From Chitinophaga pinensis (GTDB lineage Bacteria; Bacteroidota; Bacteroidia; UKL13-3): DNA of 5,136 nt. Below the pieces are notes generated by a model. The model worked only from the letters and a program-made list of their open reading frames with translations. It made no database searches and was not told the DNA's origin. The stretch spans positions 1 to 5,136 of the forward strand of contig CALPIR020000173.1 of assembly GCA_943323675.2 (NCBI GenBank), read 5' to 3'. Below are positions 1 to 5,136 of the stretch, piece by piece. The first letter of the stretch is position 1. The number at the start of each line of letters is the position of its first letter. Made by a program: the position numbers and the translations under genes.

Positions 1-465
1 CATGTTAACGACCCAGAAAGATATGGCGTGGTTGAGTTTGACGACCATATGAATGCATTAAGTATTGAAGAAAAACCAGCAGATCCTAAATCTAATTATG
101 CTGTTCCTGGTTTATATTTTTATGATAACGATGTAGTAGATATTGCTAAAAATATTAAGCCATCACCTCGAGGTGAATATGAAATAACAGACGTTAACCG
201 TGTTTATTTGGAGCGCAAAAAATTAAAAGTTGGTGTTTTAAAACGTGGTACTGCTTGGCTTGATACAGGAACATTTGCCTCCTTGATGCAAGCGGGGCAA
301 TTTGTACAAGTATTGGAAGAACGCCAAGGATTAAAAGTGGGCTGTATAGAAGAAATAGCCTACAAAAATGGTTGGATTACAAGTGAAGAATTAAAAGTAG
401 AGGCCCAAAAACTTTTGAAAAGTGGTTATGGTCAGTATTTAATGAATTTAATTAAGAAAAAGTAA
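1..465 (+). CDS. rfbA: Glucose-1-phosphate thymidylyltransferase (RfbA/RmlA), C-terminal part, 5' truncated by window edge
   Basis: The enzyme makes dTDP-glucose from glucose-1-phosphate and dTTP, the first step towards dTDP-rhamnose and other dTDP-deoxysugars for surface polysaccharides; it is cytoplasmic. The frame is open from base 1, so the 154 visible codons are the C-terminal half of a family that usually has about 290 residues. The ATG/GTG codons near the left edge are internal, not starts. Visible family motifs, numbered from the first codon, are DPERYGVVEFD (4-14), IEEKP (22-26, the conserved Lys of the sugar-phosphate site), NYAVPGLYFYD (32-42), RGEYEITDVN (57-66) and the WLDTGT loop (86-91) with its metal-binding Asp. 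The tail RQGLKVGCIEEIAYKNGWI is typical of RmlA and separates it from UTP-glucose or mannose-1-P nucleotidyltransferases. The N-terminal nucleotide-binding signature lies outside the window. The stop at 463-465 is 10 bp before the next gene, which suggests cotranscription. Confidence 0.96.
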   Translation, partial: HVNDPERYGVVEFDDHMNALSIEEKPADPKSNYAVPGLYFYDNDVVDIAKNIKPSPRGEYEITDVNRVYLERKKLKVGVLKRGTAWLDTGTFASLMQAGQFVQVLEERQGLKVGCIEEIAYKNGWITSEELKVEAQKLLKSGYGQYLMNLIKKK

Positions 466-475
466 AAATAGTTAT

Positions 476-1447
476 ATGAACGAGCAGCACGAAGCGCTAA
501 ATAAATTCTGTTATCAGATTAATTACGCAATTAATAATTACATACCTCACGGACTAAAAGCTACAGATTTTAACAACATTATTATAGCAGGTTTAGGGGG
601 TAGTGGCATTGGCGGTCAAATTGCCAAGGCGTTTTTTATAAACGACATGCCTTTACCTGTAACTTGTTTAGCTGATTATAGTTTACCTGCATACGCCAAC
701 GAGAAAACGATATTAATTGCCGCTTCATACAGCGGAAACACCGAAGAGACAATTGCTGTTTTTAGCGATGCCCAGCTTCGTGGTTGTAAAATATTAGTAC
801 TTACAACAGGAGGAAAACTAGAGCAATTAGCGCAAAGCGCAAGCACCTATACACTTAAAATTGAAAGCGGTTTTCAACCGAGAATGGCATTAGGTTTTTC
901 ACTTACCTATTTGGTTTTGTTACTTGGTGAGTTAATTGGAAAAGATTATAAAGAGGAACTTAAAAGTGTTGCTTCAACCATAGCAGATACCAAACTTTAC
1001 CATGATGAGGCTGATGCCATGTTTCATGAACTGCGCTCTAGAATCAAGAGTAAATTCGTGGTGCTAGCTGATGGTTTGCTTGAGCCTATTGCAATTAGAT
1101 TTGCTCAACAAATACAGGAAAATGCTAAACATGAATGTTTTGTGCATGTTCTTCCTGAAATGAATCATAACGTGATTGAGAGTTATTATGATACTTTAGA
1201 TTCTGTCTTTTTTGTAATGAACTCGAGCCAAAACGAGCGTTTAAATATGCGTTTTGATTTTATTACGGGTTTGCTAGAAGTAGAAAATCATAAGGTATTA
1301 ATCATGCAATTGGAAAAGTATAATTTGCTTAGCGTTTACGAACTTATTCATCGCTTAGATTGGGTATCATTGATGGTAGCTGATGAGCGAAGAGTGGATT
1401 CTTTAAACGTCCCAAATATTATGTCGTTAAAAGAATACTTAGCTTAA
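476..1447 (+). CDS. Bifunctional phosphoglucose/phosphomannose isomerase (SIS-domain type)
   Basis: This 323-residue protein is predicted to interconvert fructose-6-phosphate with glucose-6-phosphate and with mannose-6-phosphate in the cytoplasm. It has two tandem SIS domains. The first carries the phosphate loop GLGGSGIGG (39-47) and the sugar-phosphate motif SYSGNTEET (84-92), followed by the conserved QPRMALG segment with Arg135. The second contains QENAKHE with Glu214 and PEMNHNVI with His230. The 16-residue spacing of this Glu/His pair matches my recollection of the catalytic Glu203/His219 pair in the archaeal enzyme of Pyrobaculum aerophilum. Length is normal for the family. It starts 10 bp after rfbA; the ATG follows an A/T-rich stretch with no Shine-Dalgarno, as is common in Bacteroidota. 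Between rfbA and a polysaccharide phosphatase, its likely role is to balance hexose phosphates for dTDP- and GDP-sugar synthesis, although it could also be the cell's main glycolytic isomerase. The dual specificity is inferred from the family. Confidence 0.93.
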   Translation: MNEQHEALNKFCYQINYAINNYIPHGLKATDFNNIIIAGLGGSGIGGQIAKAFFINDMPLPVTCLADYSLPAYANEKTILIAASYSGNTEETIAVFSDAQLRGCKILVLTTGGKLEQLAQSASTYTLKIESGFQPRMALGFSLTYLVLLLGELIGKDYKEELKSVASTIADTKLYHDEADAMFHELRSRIKSKFVVLADGLLEPIAIRFAQQIQENAKHECFVHVLPEMNHNVIESYYDTLDSVFFVMNSSQNERLNMRFDFITGLLEVENHKVLIMQLEKYNLLSVYELIHRLDWVSLMVADERRVDSLNVPNIMSLKEYLA

Positions 1448-1499
1448 TACTACCGATTTTATGTTATGGAAAAACAACATTGCCATAACAAACCTAACC

Positions 1500-2246
1500 A
1501 TGAGTATACTTAATAAACTCTTTAATATAAAGCCTAAAACTGCTGATTCAAACTTTGTAAATCCAATTACAACTGAAATCCATAGCCACCTTATACCTAA
1601 TATCGATGACGGGGTTCAAAGTATACAGGAGAGTATTGCTGTTTTCAAGCATTTTGCAGAACGTGGTTATAAAAAGGTAATTACTACACCCCACATCATG
1701 GGTGATTTTTACAAAAATGGCCCCGAAAATATTTTACCTGCTTTAGATATTATAAGTACCGAACTAAAAAATCAAGGTATAAATATAGAAATACAAGCTG
1801 CTGCCGAATACATGATTGATGATGCTTTTGAAAAGAAAATAGCATCAGGAAATTTGCTTACTTTCGGGCAAAATCATGTACTTGTTGAATTGCCCTTTAC
1901 AGAAGAGCCTGCTAATTTTAAAAGTGCCTTGTTTGAGTTACGAATAGCTGGATATAAACCCGTACTTGCTCATCCCGAACGTTATGCATTTTTAGCCATG
2001 CATAGGGATAAATTTACAGAACTTTTTGAGCAAGGAATATTATTTCAAATTAATCTATTCTCACTAATTGGTTACTACTCGCCTCAAGTGAAAAAAACAG
2101 CCGAATTTCTAATTGAAAATAAAATGGTGCATATGGTTGGTAGCGATTGCCATGGGCCCAGGCATTTACCTGTATTTAATGATGCAATTAAAAGTTACAA
2201 TTACCAGCGCATATGTGAATTGCCGCTTATCAACAACAACCTATAA
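1500..2246 (+). CDS. Tyrosine-protein phosphatase, PHP family (CpsB/CapC/YwqE-like)
   Basis: A metal-dependent PHP-fold phosphatase of the CpsB/YwqE family, which removes phosphate from bacterial tyrosine kinases (Wzc/CapB type) that control capsule or exopolysaccharide polymerisation. With the start chosen here it has 248 residues. Motifs in order are TEIHSHLIPNIDDG (metal-binding HxH at 28 and 30, then the Asp pair), TTPHIMGDFYKN, AAEYMID, LVELPF, LAHPERY, GYYS and GSDCHGPRHLP, the C-terminal Asp-x-His metal ligands. All expected ligands are present, so it should be active. An in-frame ATG at 1461 would add 13 residues (beginning MLWKNNIAI), but related proteins usually begin with a short MxxLxKLF-type leader just before the HxH motif, matching MSILNKLFN at 1500. 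Neither start has a Shine-Dalgarno. It follows the isomerase by 52 bp (13 bp if the 1461 start is used). No kinase is visible in the window; a partner is expected upstream or elsewhere. Its stop overlaps the stop of the opposing gene. Confidence 0.93.
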   Translation: MSILNKLFNIKPKTADSNFVNPITTEIHSHLIPNIDDGVQSIQESIAVFKHFAERGYKKVITTPHIMGDFYKNGPENILPALDIISTELKNQGINIEIQAAAEYMIDDAFEKKIASGNLLTFGQNHVLVELPFTEEPANFKSALFELRIAGYKPVLAHPERYAFLAMHRDKFTELFEQGILFQINLFSLIGYYSPQVKKTAEFLIENKMVHMVGSDCHGPRHLPVFNDAIKSYNYQRICELPLINNNL

Positions 2247-2483
2247 TTCTACGTCATCAAGTATTTGCGCTAATTTTCGATCTTTATTGGTTACAATATA
2301 ACCAGCATCGTGCGTACGTAAAATTACATTTACTTTGTTGTACAAATTACTCCATTCCGGGTGATGATTAAACTCCTCTATTACAACAGCTGCTTTGCTC
2401 ATCCAATTAATAGCATCCATAAACGAATCAAACTTGTAAGTTTTACTCAGTTTATTGTCTTTTTCTACCCAATTATTACTCAT
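2241..2483 (-). CDS. phhB: Pterin-4a-carbinolamine dehydratase (4a-hydroxytetrahydrobiopterin dehydratase)
   Basis: An 80-residue cytoplasmic enzyme that dehydrates 4a-hydroxytetrahydropterin, recycling the cofactor used by aromatic amino acid hydroxylases. The signature is clear: EEFNHHPEWSNLYNKV (36-51) followed by LRTHDAGYIVTNKD (55-68). The three catalytic histidines of the family correspond to His40, His41 and His58, and the 17-residue gap from the second to the third equals that in the mammalian enzyme (His62 to His79). The protein begins almost at the conserved Trp (W5) and so lacks the N-terminal helix of the longer, roughly 95-110 residue bacterial forms; short forms occur in Bacteroidota, so I do not read this as truncation. 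The ATG at 2481-2483 follows an A/T-rich region containing the palindrome TTAATATTAA (2485-2494). It is convergent with the phosphatase gene and divergent from the secreted-protein gene. No phenylalanine hydroxylase is present in the window, so its partner must be elsewhere. Confidence 0.95.
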   Translation of the reverse strand: MSNNWVEKDNKLSKTYKFDSFMDAINWMSKAAVVIEEFNHHPEWSNLYNKVNVILRTHDAGYIVTNKDRKLAQILDDVEL

Positions 2484-2547
2484 TTTAATATTAATTTACT
2501 AGCAAGCTAATCTATTATCAGCATATTTGTACTATTAGTTTCACAGA
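2484..2547. promoter_or_regulatory. Divergent intergenic promoter region with a candidate Bacteroidota -7 element
   Basis: This 64-bp A/T-rich spacer lies between two divergent starts and must hold at least the promoter of the + strand gene. On the + strand, CATATTTG at 2522-2529 matches the Bacteroidota -7 consensus TAnnTTTG at five of its six fixed positions and would start transcription roughly a dozen bases before the ATG at 2548. I see no convincing -33 TTG at the right distance, so the call is tentative. On the - strand, TAGATTAG (also five of six) lies about 23 bases before the dehydratase ATG and is weaker still. Short inverted repeats are present: TTAATATTAA (2485-2494) and TAGC-AA-GCTA (2500-2509). 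They are too short to call operators in this base composition. Confidence 0.35.
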
Positions 2548-4557
2548 ATGAAAAAGCAAAATATCCTACTATTAATTTTAGTTTTTATTTCAACACATAC
2601 GTTTGCACAAAATACTTGGTTAAAGAATTTTGGTTCTACTCAATTCGATTATTTTGATGCTATTTCCACTGATGATTCAGGTAATGTTTATGTGGCAGGT
2701 CGTATGGCTGGAAGCATTACAATTGGTGATACTACACTAAATAAAATTGGAGGTAGTTCTTACAGTTATTTCTTAGCAAAATTCTCATCTAACGGAAATT
2801 TTATTTGGATTGCAGGAGTTAATGTGGTCCCAAATCTAGAAATGGTAAGTGGCCTTGCCGTTGATAAGAATTTTAATGTTTACATGAGTATAAACGATCC
2901 AGGTACACTTTTTAAATTTGATCAAAACGGTACACAGCTTTTTCAAAAAACAATACAATCTTGGAAACCTAGATTAGGAAATGTGTTGGTTGATGATAGT
3001 AATAATGTATGGATTTGTGGTTCATTTAGCCAGTACAATTTTAGTTTAGATGGACTACCGGCAATGCCTCATCATGGGGGAACATCGTTATACATCGCTA
3101 AGCTTGATAGTAGTGGAAAAGCTAGTCTAGTGATACCTATTGGCTGTAATAGCATAAGTGCCAGGATGGGTAAAATTGCACTTCGAGACAGTTTGGTATA
3201 TGTAACAGCTAATGGGCATTTTGATGTATACATAAAGAACGATACGTTTGCTGGTGCTAATATCATAACGGCTTGTTTTAACAAACAAGGTGATTATAAA
3301 TGGGCACGTAAAATATTTCCAAGTACATCAACTAGCCTAGAGCATATTACCGATATTGTTGTTACTTCACAACACCAGGTTGTTATTGGTGGCTTGTTTT
3401 ATAATCCAATTAATGTTTCTGGAACTATCTTAAGTAATGCCAACAATAAGCAAAATTTTTTCATGGCTTCCTATCAATATAATGGAAATTTAAAATGGGC
3501 GAAACAGTCTAATACCATTTATTCTACATGCAACGCAATTACGTTAACTAACGATGATAAAATTGCAGTGGCTGTAGATTATAATTTTTCCTTTTCATTT
3601 GGTGGGCAATCTGGGGGTGATGGTACCTCCAATAAGCGATATGCATTAATGATGAGTGTTGACGAAAACGGAAACGCCAATTGGATTAAAACATTAGGCC
3701 AGGTTGATTGGACTTATGCAACTGCTATTACAGTTGATAAACAAGGTAATTGGTATATGGGAGGGAACTTTCAATCAACTACAACAAATAGCATAGATGG
3801 TAATAATGTTAGGGTGGTTGGCGAAGCGGATGTGTATTTTATTAAAAACTTTTATTTACCTGCTCCAGGGGGTGCTACTCAATTTAGTTTTTGTAAAGAT
3901 GGGAAACCAATGCAACTAGTGGCTTCTGGAAATGGTGTTAAATGGTTTTCCGATTCATTATTAACTCAACAGGTTTTTGCGGGTAATAACTTTACAACAC
4001 AAATCGATTCAGCTGTTACTTATTATGTATTGCAAACACAAGGTGGAGCAAAAAGTTCCACTAAAAAAGTAACAGCATTTTCTTTCGCATTAACACCAAT
4101 AAGCTTAACCCAAAGTGGAGATACCTTGTTCGTTAGTTCTACACAAGGTAAGCAATACAAGTGGTATAAAAATGGAACATTAATGAGCGGAAAAACCACA
4201 TCAAGTATAGTAATTGCTTCAACTGGTAACTACCATGCACTGATGATTGATGGCAATGATTGCATTAATTATACAGATACCATAAACATGCAAGTAACAG
4301 GATTATTTGAATCACCAGAAATACAGGTAAGCCTCTATCCGAATCCCGCAAATGATATGTTATATCTTACAAGTGATGAAAACATTACAGAATTAAATTT
4401 TTATAACCTATCGGGCATCTTGGTAAATACATTACAAGGCCAGCAATTAAAAAGTTGCTCACTTAACAATTTGACCAATGGGTTATATATGGTACAAGTT
4501 AAAAGTAATAATGGCGTAGCAGTTAAGCGTATTTTAATACAGCATCAATTAAAGTGA
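2548..4557 (+). CDS. Secreted SBBP-like beta-propeller / Ig-like protein with T9SS type A sorting domain
   Basis: A 669-residue protein predicted to cross the inner membrane by Sec and the outer membrane by the type IX secretion system. Residues 1-20 form a signal peptide (KK, then a hydrophobic core, cleavage after THTFA before Gln21). Residues 24-438 hold seven degenerate repeats with the pattern W-x-K ... A-I-x-x-D-x-x-G-N-x-Y-x-x-G ... K-x-x-x-x-G, like SBBP beta-propeller repeats. Residues about 446-510 (FCKDG, KWFSD) and 515-582 (YKWYKNG, GNYHALM, Cys572) resemble the Ig-like modules of Bacteroidota adhesins. Residues about 590-669 are a T9SS type A domain: VSLYPNPANDMLYL, FYNLSGILV, LNNLTNGLYMVQV and KRILI near the end. 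No catalytic motif is visible, so a binding or structural surface role is likelier than an enzyme; the ligand is unknown. It starts 64 bp from the divergent dehydratase and appears to be its own transcription unit. The ATG is directly followed by the signal peptide, which fixes the start. Confidence 0.9.
   Translation: MKKQNILLLILVFISTHTFAQNTWLKNFGSTQFDYFDAISTDDSGNVYVAGRMAGSITIGDTTLNKIGGSSYSYFLAKFSSNGNFIWIAGVNVVPNLEMVSGLAVDKNFNVYMSINDPGTLFKFDQNGTQLFQKTIQSWKPRLGNVLVDDSNNVWICGSFSQYNFSLDGLPAMPHHGGTSLYIAKLDSSGKASLVIPIGCNSISARMGKIALRDSLVYVTANGHFDVYIKNDTFAGANIITACFNKQGDYKWARKIFPSTSTSLEHITDIVVTSQHQVVIGGLFYNPINVSGTILSNANNKQNFFMASYQYNGNLKWAKQSNTIYSTCNAITLTNDDKIAVAVDYNFSFSFGGQSGGDGTSNKRYALMMSVDENGNANWIKTLGQVDWTYATAITVDKQGNWYMGGNFQSTTTNSIDGNNVRVVGEADVYFIKNFYLPAPGGATQFSFCKDGKPMQLVASGNGVKWFSDSLLTQQVFAGNNFTTQIDSAVTYYVLQTQGGAKSSTKKVTAFSFALTPISLTQSGDTLFVSSTQGKQYKWYKNGTLMSGKTTSSIVIASTGNYHALMIDGNDCINYTDTINMQVTGLFESPEIQVSLYPNPANDMLYLTSDENITELNFYNLSGILVNTLQGQQLKSCSLNNLTNGLYMVQVKSNNGVAVKRILIQHQLK
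2617..3861 (+). repeat. Seven degenerate SBBP-like protein repeats (predicted beta-propeller)
   Basis: Within the secreted protein, repeat units begin near residues 24, 87, 132, 194, 252, 317 and 379, and the last ends near 438. Unit lengths are about 45-65 residues. Most open with a Trp (W24, W87, W252, W317, W379); units three and four have Phe132 and Leu194 instead. Each unit then shows a hydrophobic-Asp/Asn-Gly segment such as AISTDDSGNVYVAG (38-51) or AITVDKQGNWYMGG (393-406), and usually ends in a strand like LAKFSSNGNFIW or MASYQYNGNLKW. The repeats have diverged strongly at the DNA level, so they are old rather than recent duplications. The repeat count is my reading by eye. Confidence 0.7.
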
Positions 4558-4618
4558 ACACTTGGCTGTAAAAATGCCTATCCTATCCACATGTGCTAAC
4601 AAAATGTATGTAGGTTAG

Positions 4619-4648
4619 TTATGCCTTAATTGTAAAATTGAGGTATAA
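4619..4648 (+). other. 13-bp stem-loop with GUAA tetraloop in the spacer before the Gate-domain gene
   Basis: The arms TTATGCCTTAATT (4619-4631) and AATTGAGGTATAA (4636-4648) pair along all 13 positions as + strand RNA, with two G-U wobbles, around the loop GTAA (4632-4635), a GNRA-type tetraloop. On the - strand the two wobbles would become A-C mismatches, so the structure favours + strand transcripts. It sits 61 bases after the stop of the secreted-protein gene and 12 bases before the next ATG. There is no T-run after it, so it is not a canonical intrinsic terminator. It could end the upstream transcript, be a 5' leader element of the next gene, or protect a processed end. A weaker inverted repeat, CTAAC...GTTAG (4596-4618), abuts it on the left. 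Confidence 0.5.
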
Positions 4649-4660
4649 GTAATACGCATT

Positions 4661-5136
4661 ATGGCATTAAGCAGATTTTGGTCGTACATCATTGTACTCA
4701 GCGCAATTTATATTTTTTACATGTTGGGTACTGGCCAAATATATACCCTAGGTAGTTTGGTTAATGGTAAACAAAACGACCCTACCATCATATCTGAGCT
4801 TGAAGCGATAAATCTACAACAAAGTGATACGGCTTTATTTGCCGTGTTGCAAGCCAATAAGGTATTTGCCAATGCAACTGGCGATAGTACTTATCAATTA
4901 ATGGATAATGGAATTGTTCAAATTGCAGTTGGTAAACAAGCTGCTGATGGTATTTTCCCAACTTGTAAAAATACTATAATGGACATTTGGTTGCCCTTAA
5001 TCGGTTACCTTACTTTTTTCTGTGGGTTGTTAAACCTATTAAACGATAGCAATGCCATTACTAAATTGGCTAACGTGCTTTCACCATTTTTTGCCAAAAT
5101 ATTTCCCGAATTACCCAAAGGCCATGCCGCATATGG
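4661..5136 (+). CDS. Nucleoside-recognition (Gate) domain membrane protein, SpmA/SpmB-like, 3' truncated by window edge
   Basis: The frame is open from the ATG at 4661 to the last base, giving 158 complete codons with no stop; the gene continues beyond the window. The N-terminus, MALSRFWSYIIVLSAIYIFY, is typical of Bacteroidota spore-maturation-like proteins (family LSRIW start) and forms a first membrane segment (about 8-30). A hydrophilic stretch of about 75 residues follows (31-105), probably extracytoplasmic. A second membrane segment lies at about 107-128 (MDIWLPLIGYLTFFCGLLNLL). The characteristic LSPFFAKIFPELPKGHAAYG block (140-159), with the conserved P-K-G-H-x-A-x-G motif of the Gate domain, runs into the window edge. 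In Bacteroidota the family is often a SpmA-SpmB fusion of about 400 residues or more; whether this one is fused cannot be seen here. Its transport or signalling role is not established, and the sporulation name is inherited from Bacillus. Transcription may start in the 103-bp spacer, where I find no strong -7 element (TAAAATTG, 4633-4640, is weak). Confidence 0.85.
   Translation, partial: MALSRFWSYIIVLSAIYIFYMLGTGQIYTLGSLVNGKQNDPTIISELEAINLQQSDTALFAVLQANKVFANATGDSTYQLMDNGIVQIAVGKQAADGIFPTCKNTIMDIWLPLIGYLTFFCGLLNLLNDSNAITKLANVLSPFFAKIFPELPKGHAAY

Noticed and set aside
28..30. GTG at base 28 as the start of the first gene
   Set aside because: The frame is open to base 1 and the upstream codons (HVNDPERYG) are conserved RmlA sequence, so the gene is truncated by the window and does not start here.
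2113..2301. 62-codon + strand reading frame beginning inside the phosphatase gene
   Set aside because: It overlaps the end of the well-supported phosphatase and the opposing dehydratase in other frames, and its translation has no recognisable motif.
2485..2494. Palindrome TTAATATTAA just upstream of the dehydratase start
   Set aside because: It is made only of A and T in an A/T-rich region, so chance is a sufficient explanation; kept only as a note in the promoter entry.
3072..3284. 70-codon - strand reading frame inside the secreted-protein gene
   Set aside because: It lies wholly within the well-supported 669-residue gene on the other strand, has no motif and no start context, and is best explained as a shadow frame.
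4577..4595. Short direct repeat CCTATCCTATCC followed by the palindrome CACATGTG in the spacer
   Set aside because: Too short and isolated to call an operator or tandem repeat; similar small matches are expected by chance in a spacer of this size.

Overview
The window is an AT-rich stretch of a Bacteroidota chromosome or contig. The evidence is a secreted protein with a C-terminal type IX secretion (T9SS, Por) sorting domain, starts without Shine-Dalgarno sequences (upstream regions are A/T-rich), and family variants usual in this phylum: a SIS-type bifunctional phosphoglucose/phosphomannose isomerase, a short pterin dehydratase, and a spore-maturation/Gate-domain protein in what is otherwise a non-sporulating lineage. 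I cannot place it below phylum or class from sequence alone.

Left part (1-2246, + strand): three closely spaced genes form the 3' end of a probable surface-polysaccharide operon. They are the C-terminal half of glucose-1-phosphate thymidylyltransferase (RfbA/RmlA), a bifunctional PGI/PMI, and a PHP-family tyrosine-protein phosphatase of the CpsB/YwqE type. They fit one theme: the isomerase interconverts fructose-6-P with glucose-6-P and mannose-6-P, RfbA commits glucose-1-P to dTDP-sugars, and CpsB-type phosphatases dephosphorylate the tyrosine kinases that control polysaccharide polymerisation and export.

Middle (2241-2547): a small pterin-4a-carbinolamine dehydratase lies on the - strand. 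It converges on the phosphatase gene so tightly that the two stop codons sit side by side within a shared 6-bp overlap. A 64-bp divergent spacer separates it from the next + strand gene and has a plausible Bacteroidota -7 promoter element.

Right part (2548-5136): a 669-residue secreted protein has a signal peptide, seven degenerate SBBP-like repeats (probably one seven-bladed beta-propeller), two Ig-like modules and a T9SS type A sorting domain. A 103-bp spacer follows, containing a 13-bp hairpin with a GUAA tetraloop. The last gene, cut by the window edge, encodes the N-terminal part of a SpmA/SpmB-type nucleoside-recognition (Gate) membrane protein; it has no stop inside the window.

Overall this is mostly ordinary chromosomal content. 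I see no mobile element, CRISPR array, tRNA or rRNA, and no clear sign of a new system. The points most worth a second look are the spacer hairpin, the stop-to-stop gene overlap and the seven-repeat architecture of the secreted protein.
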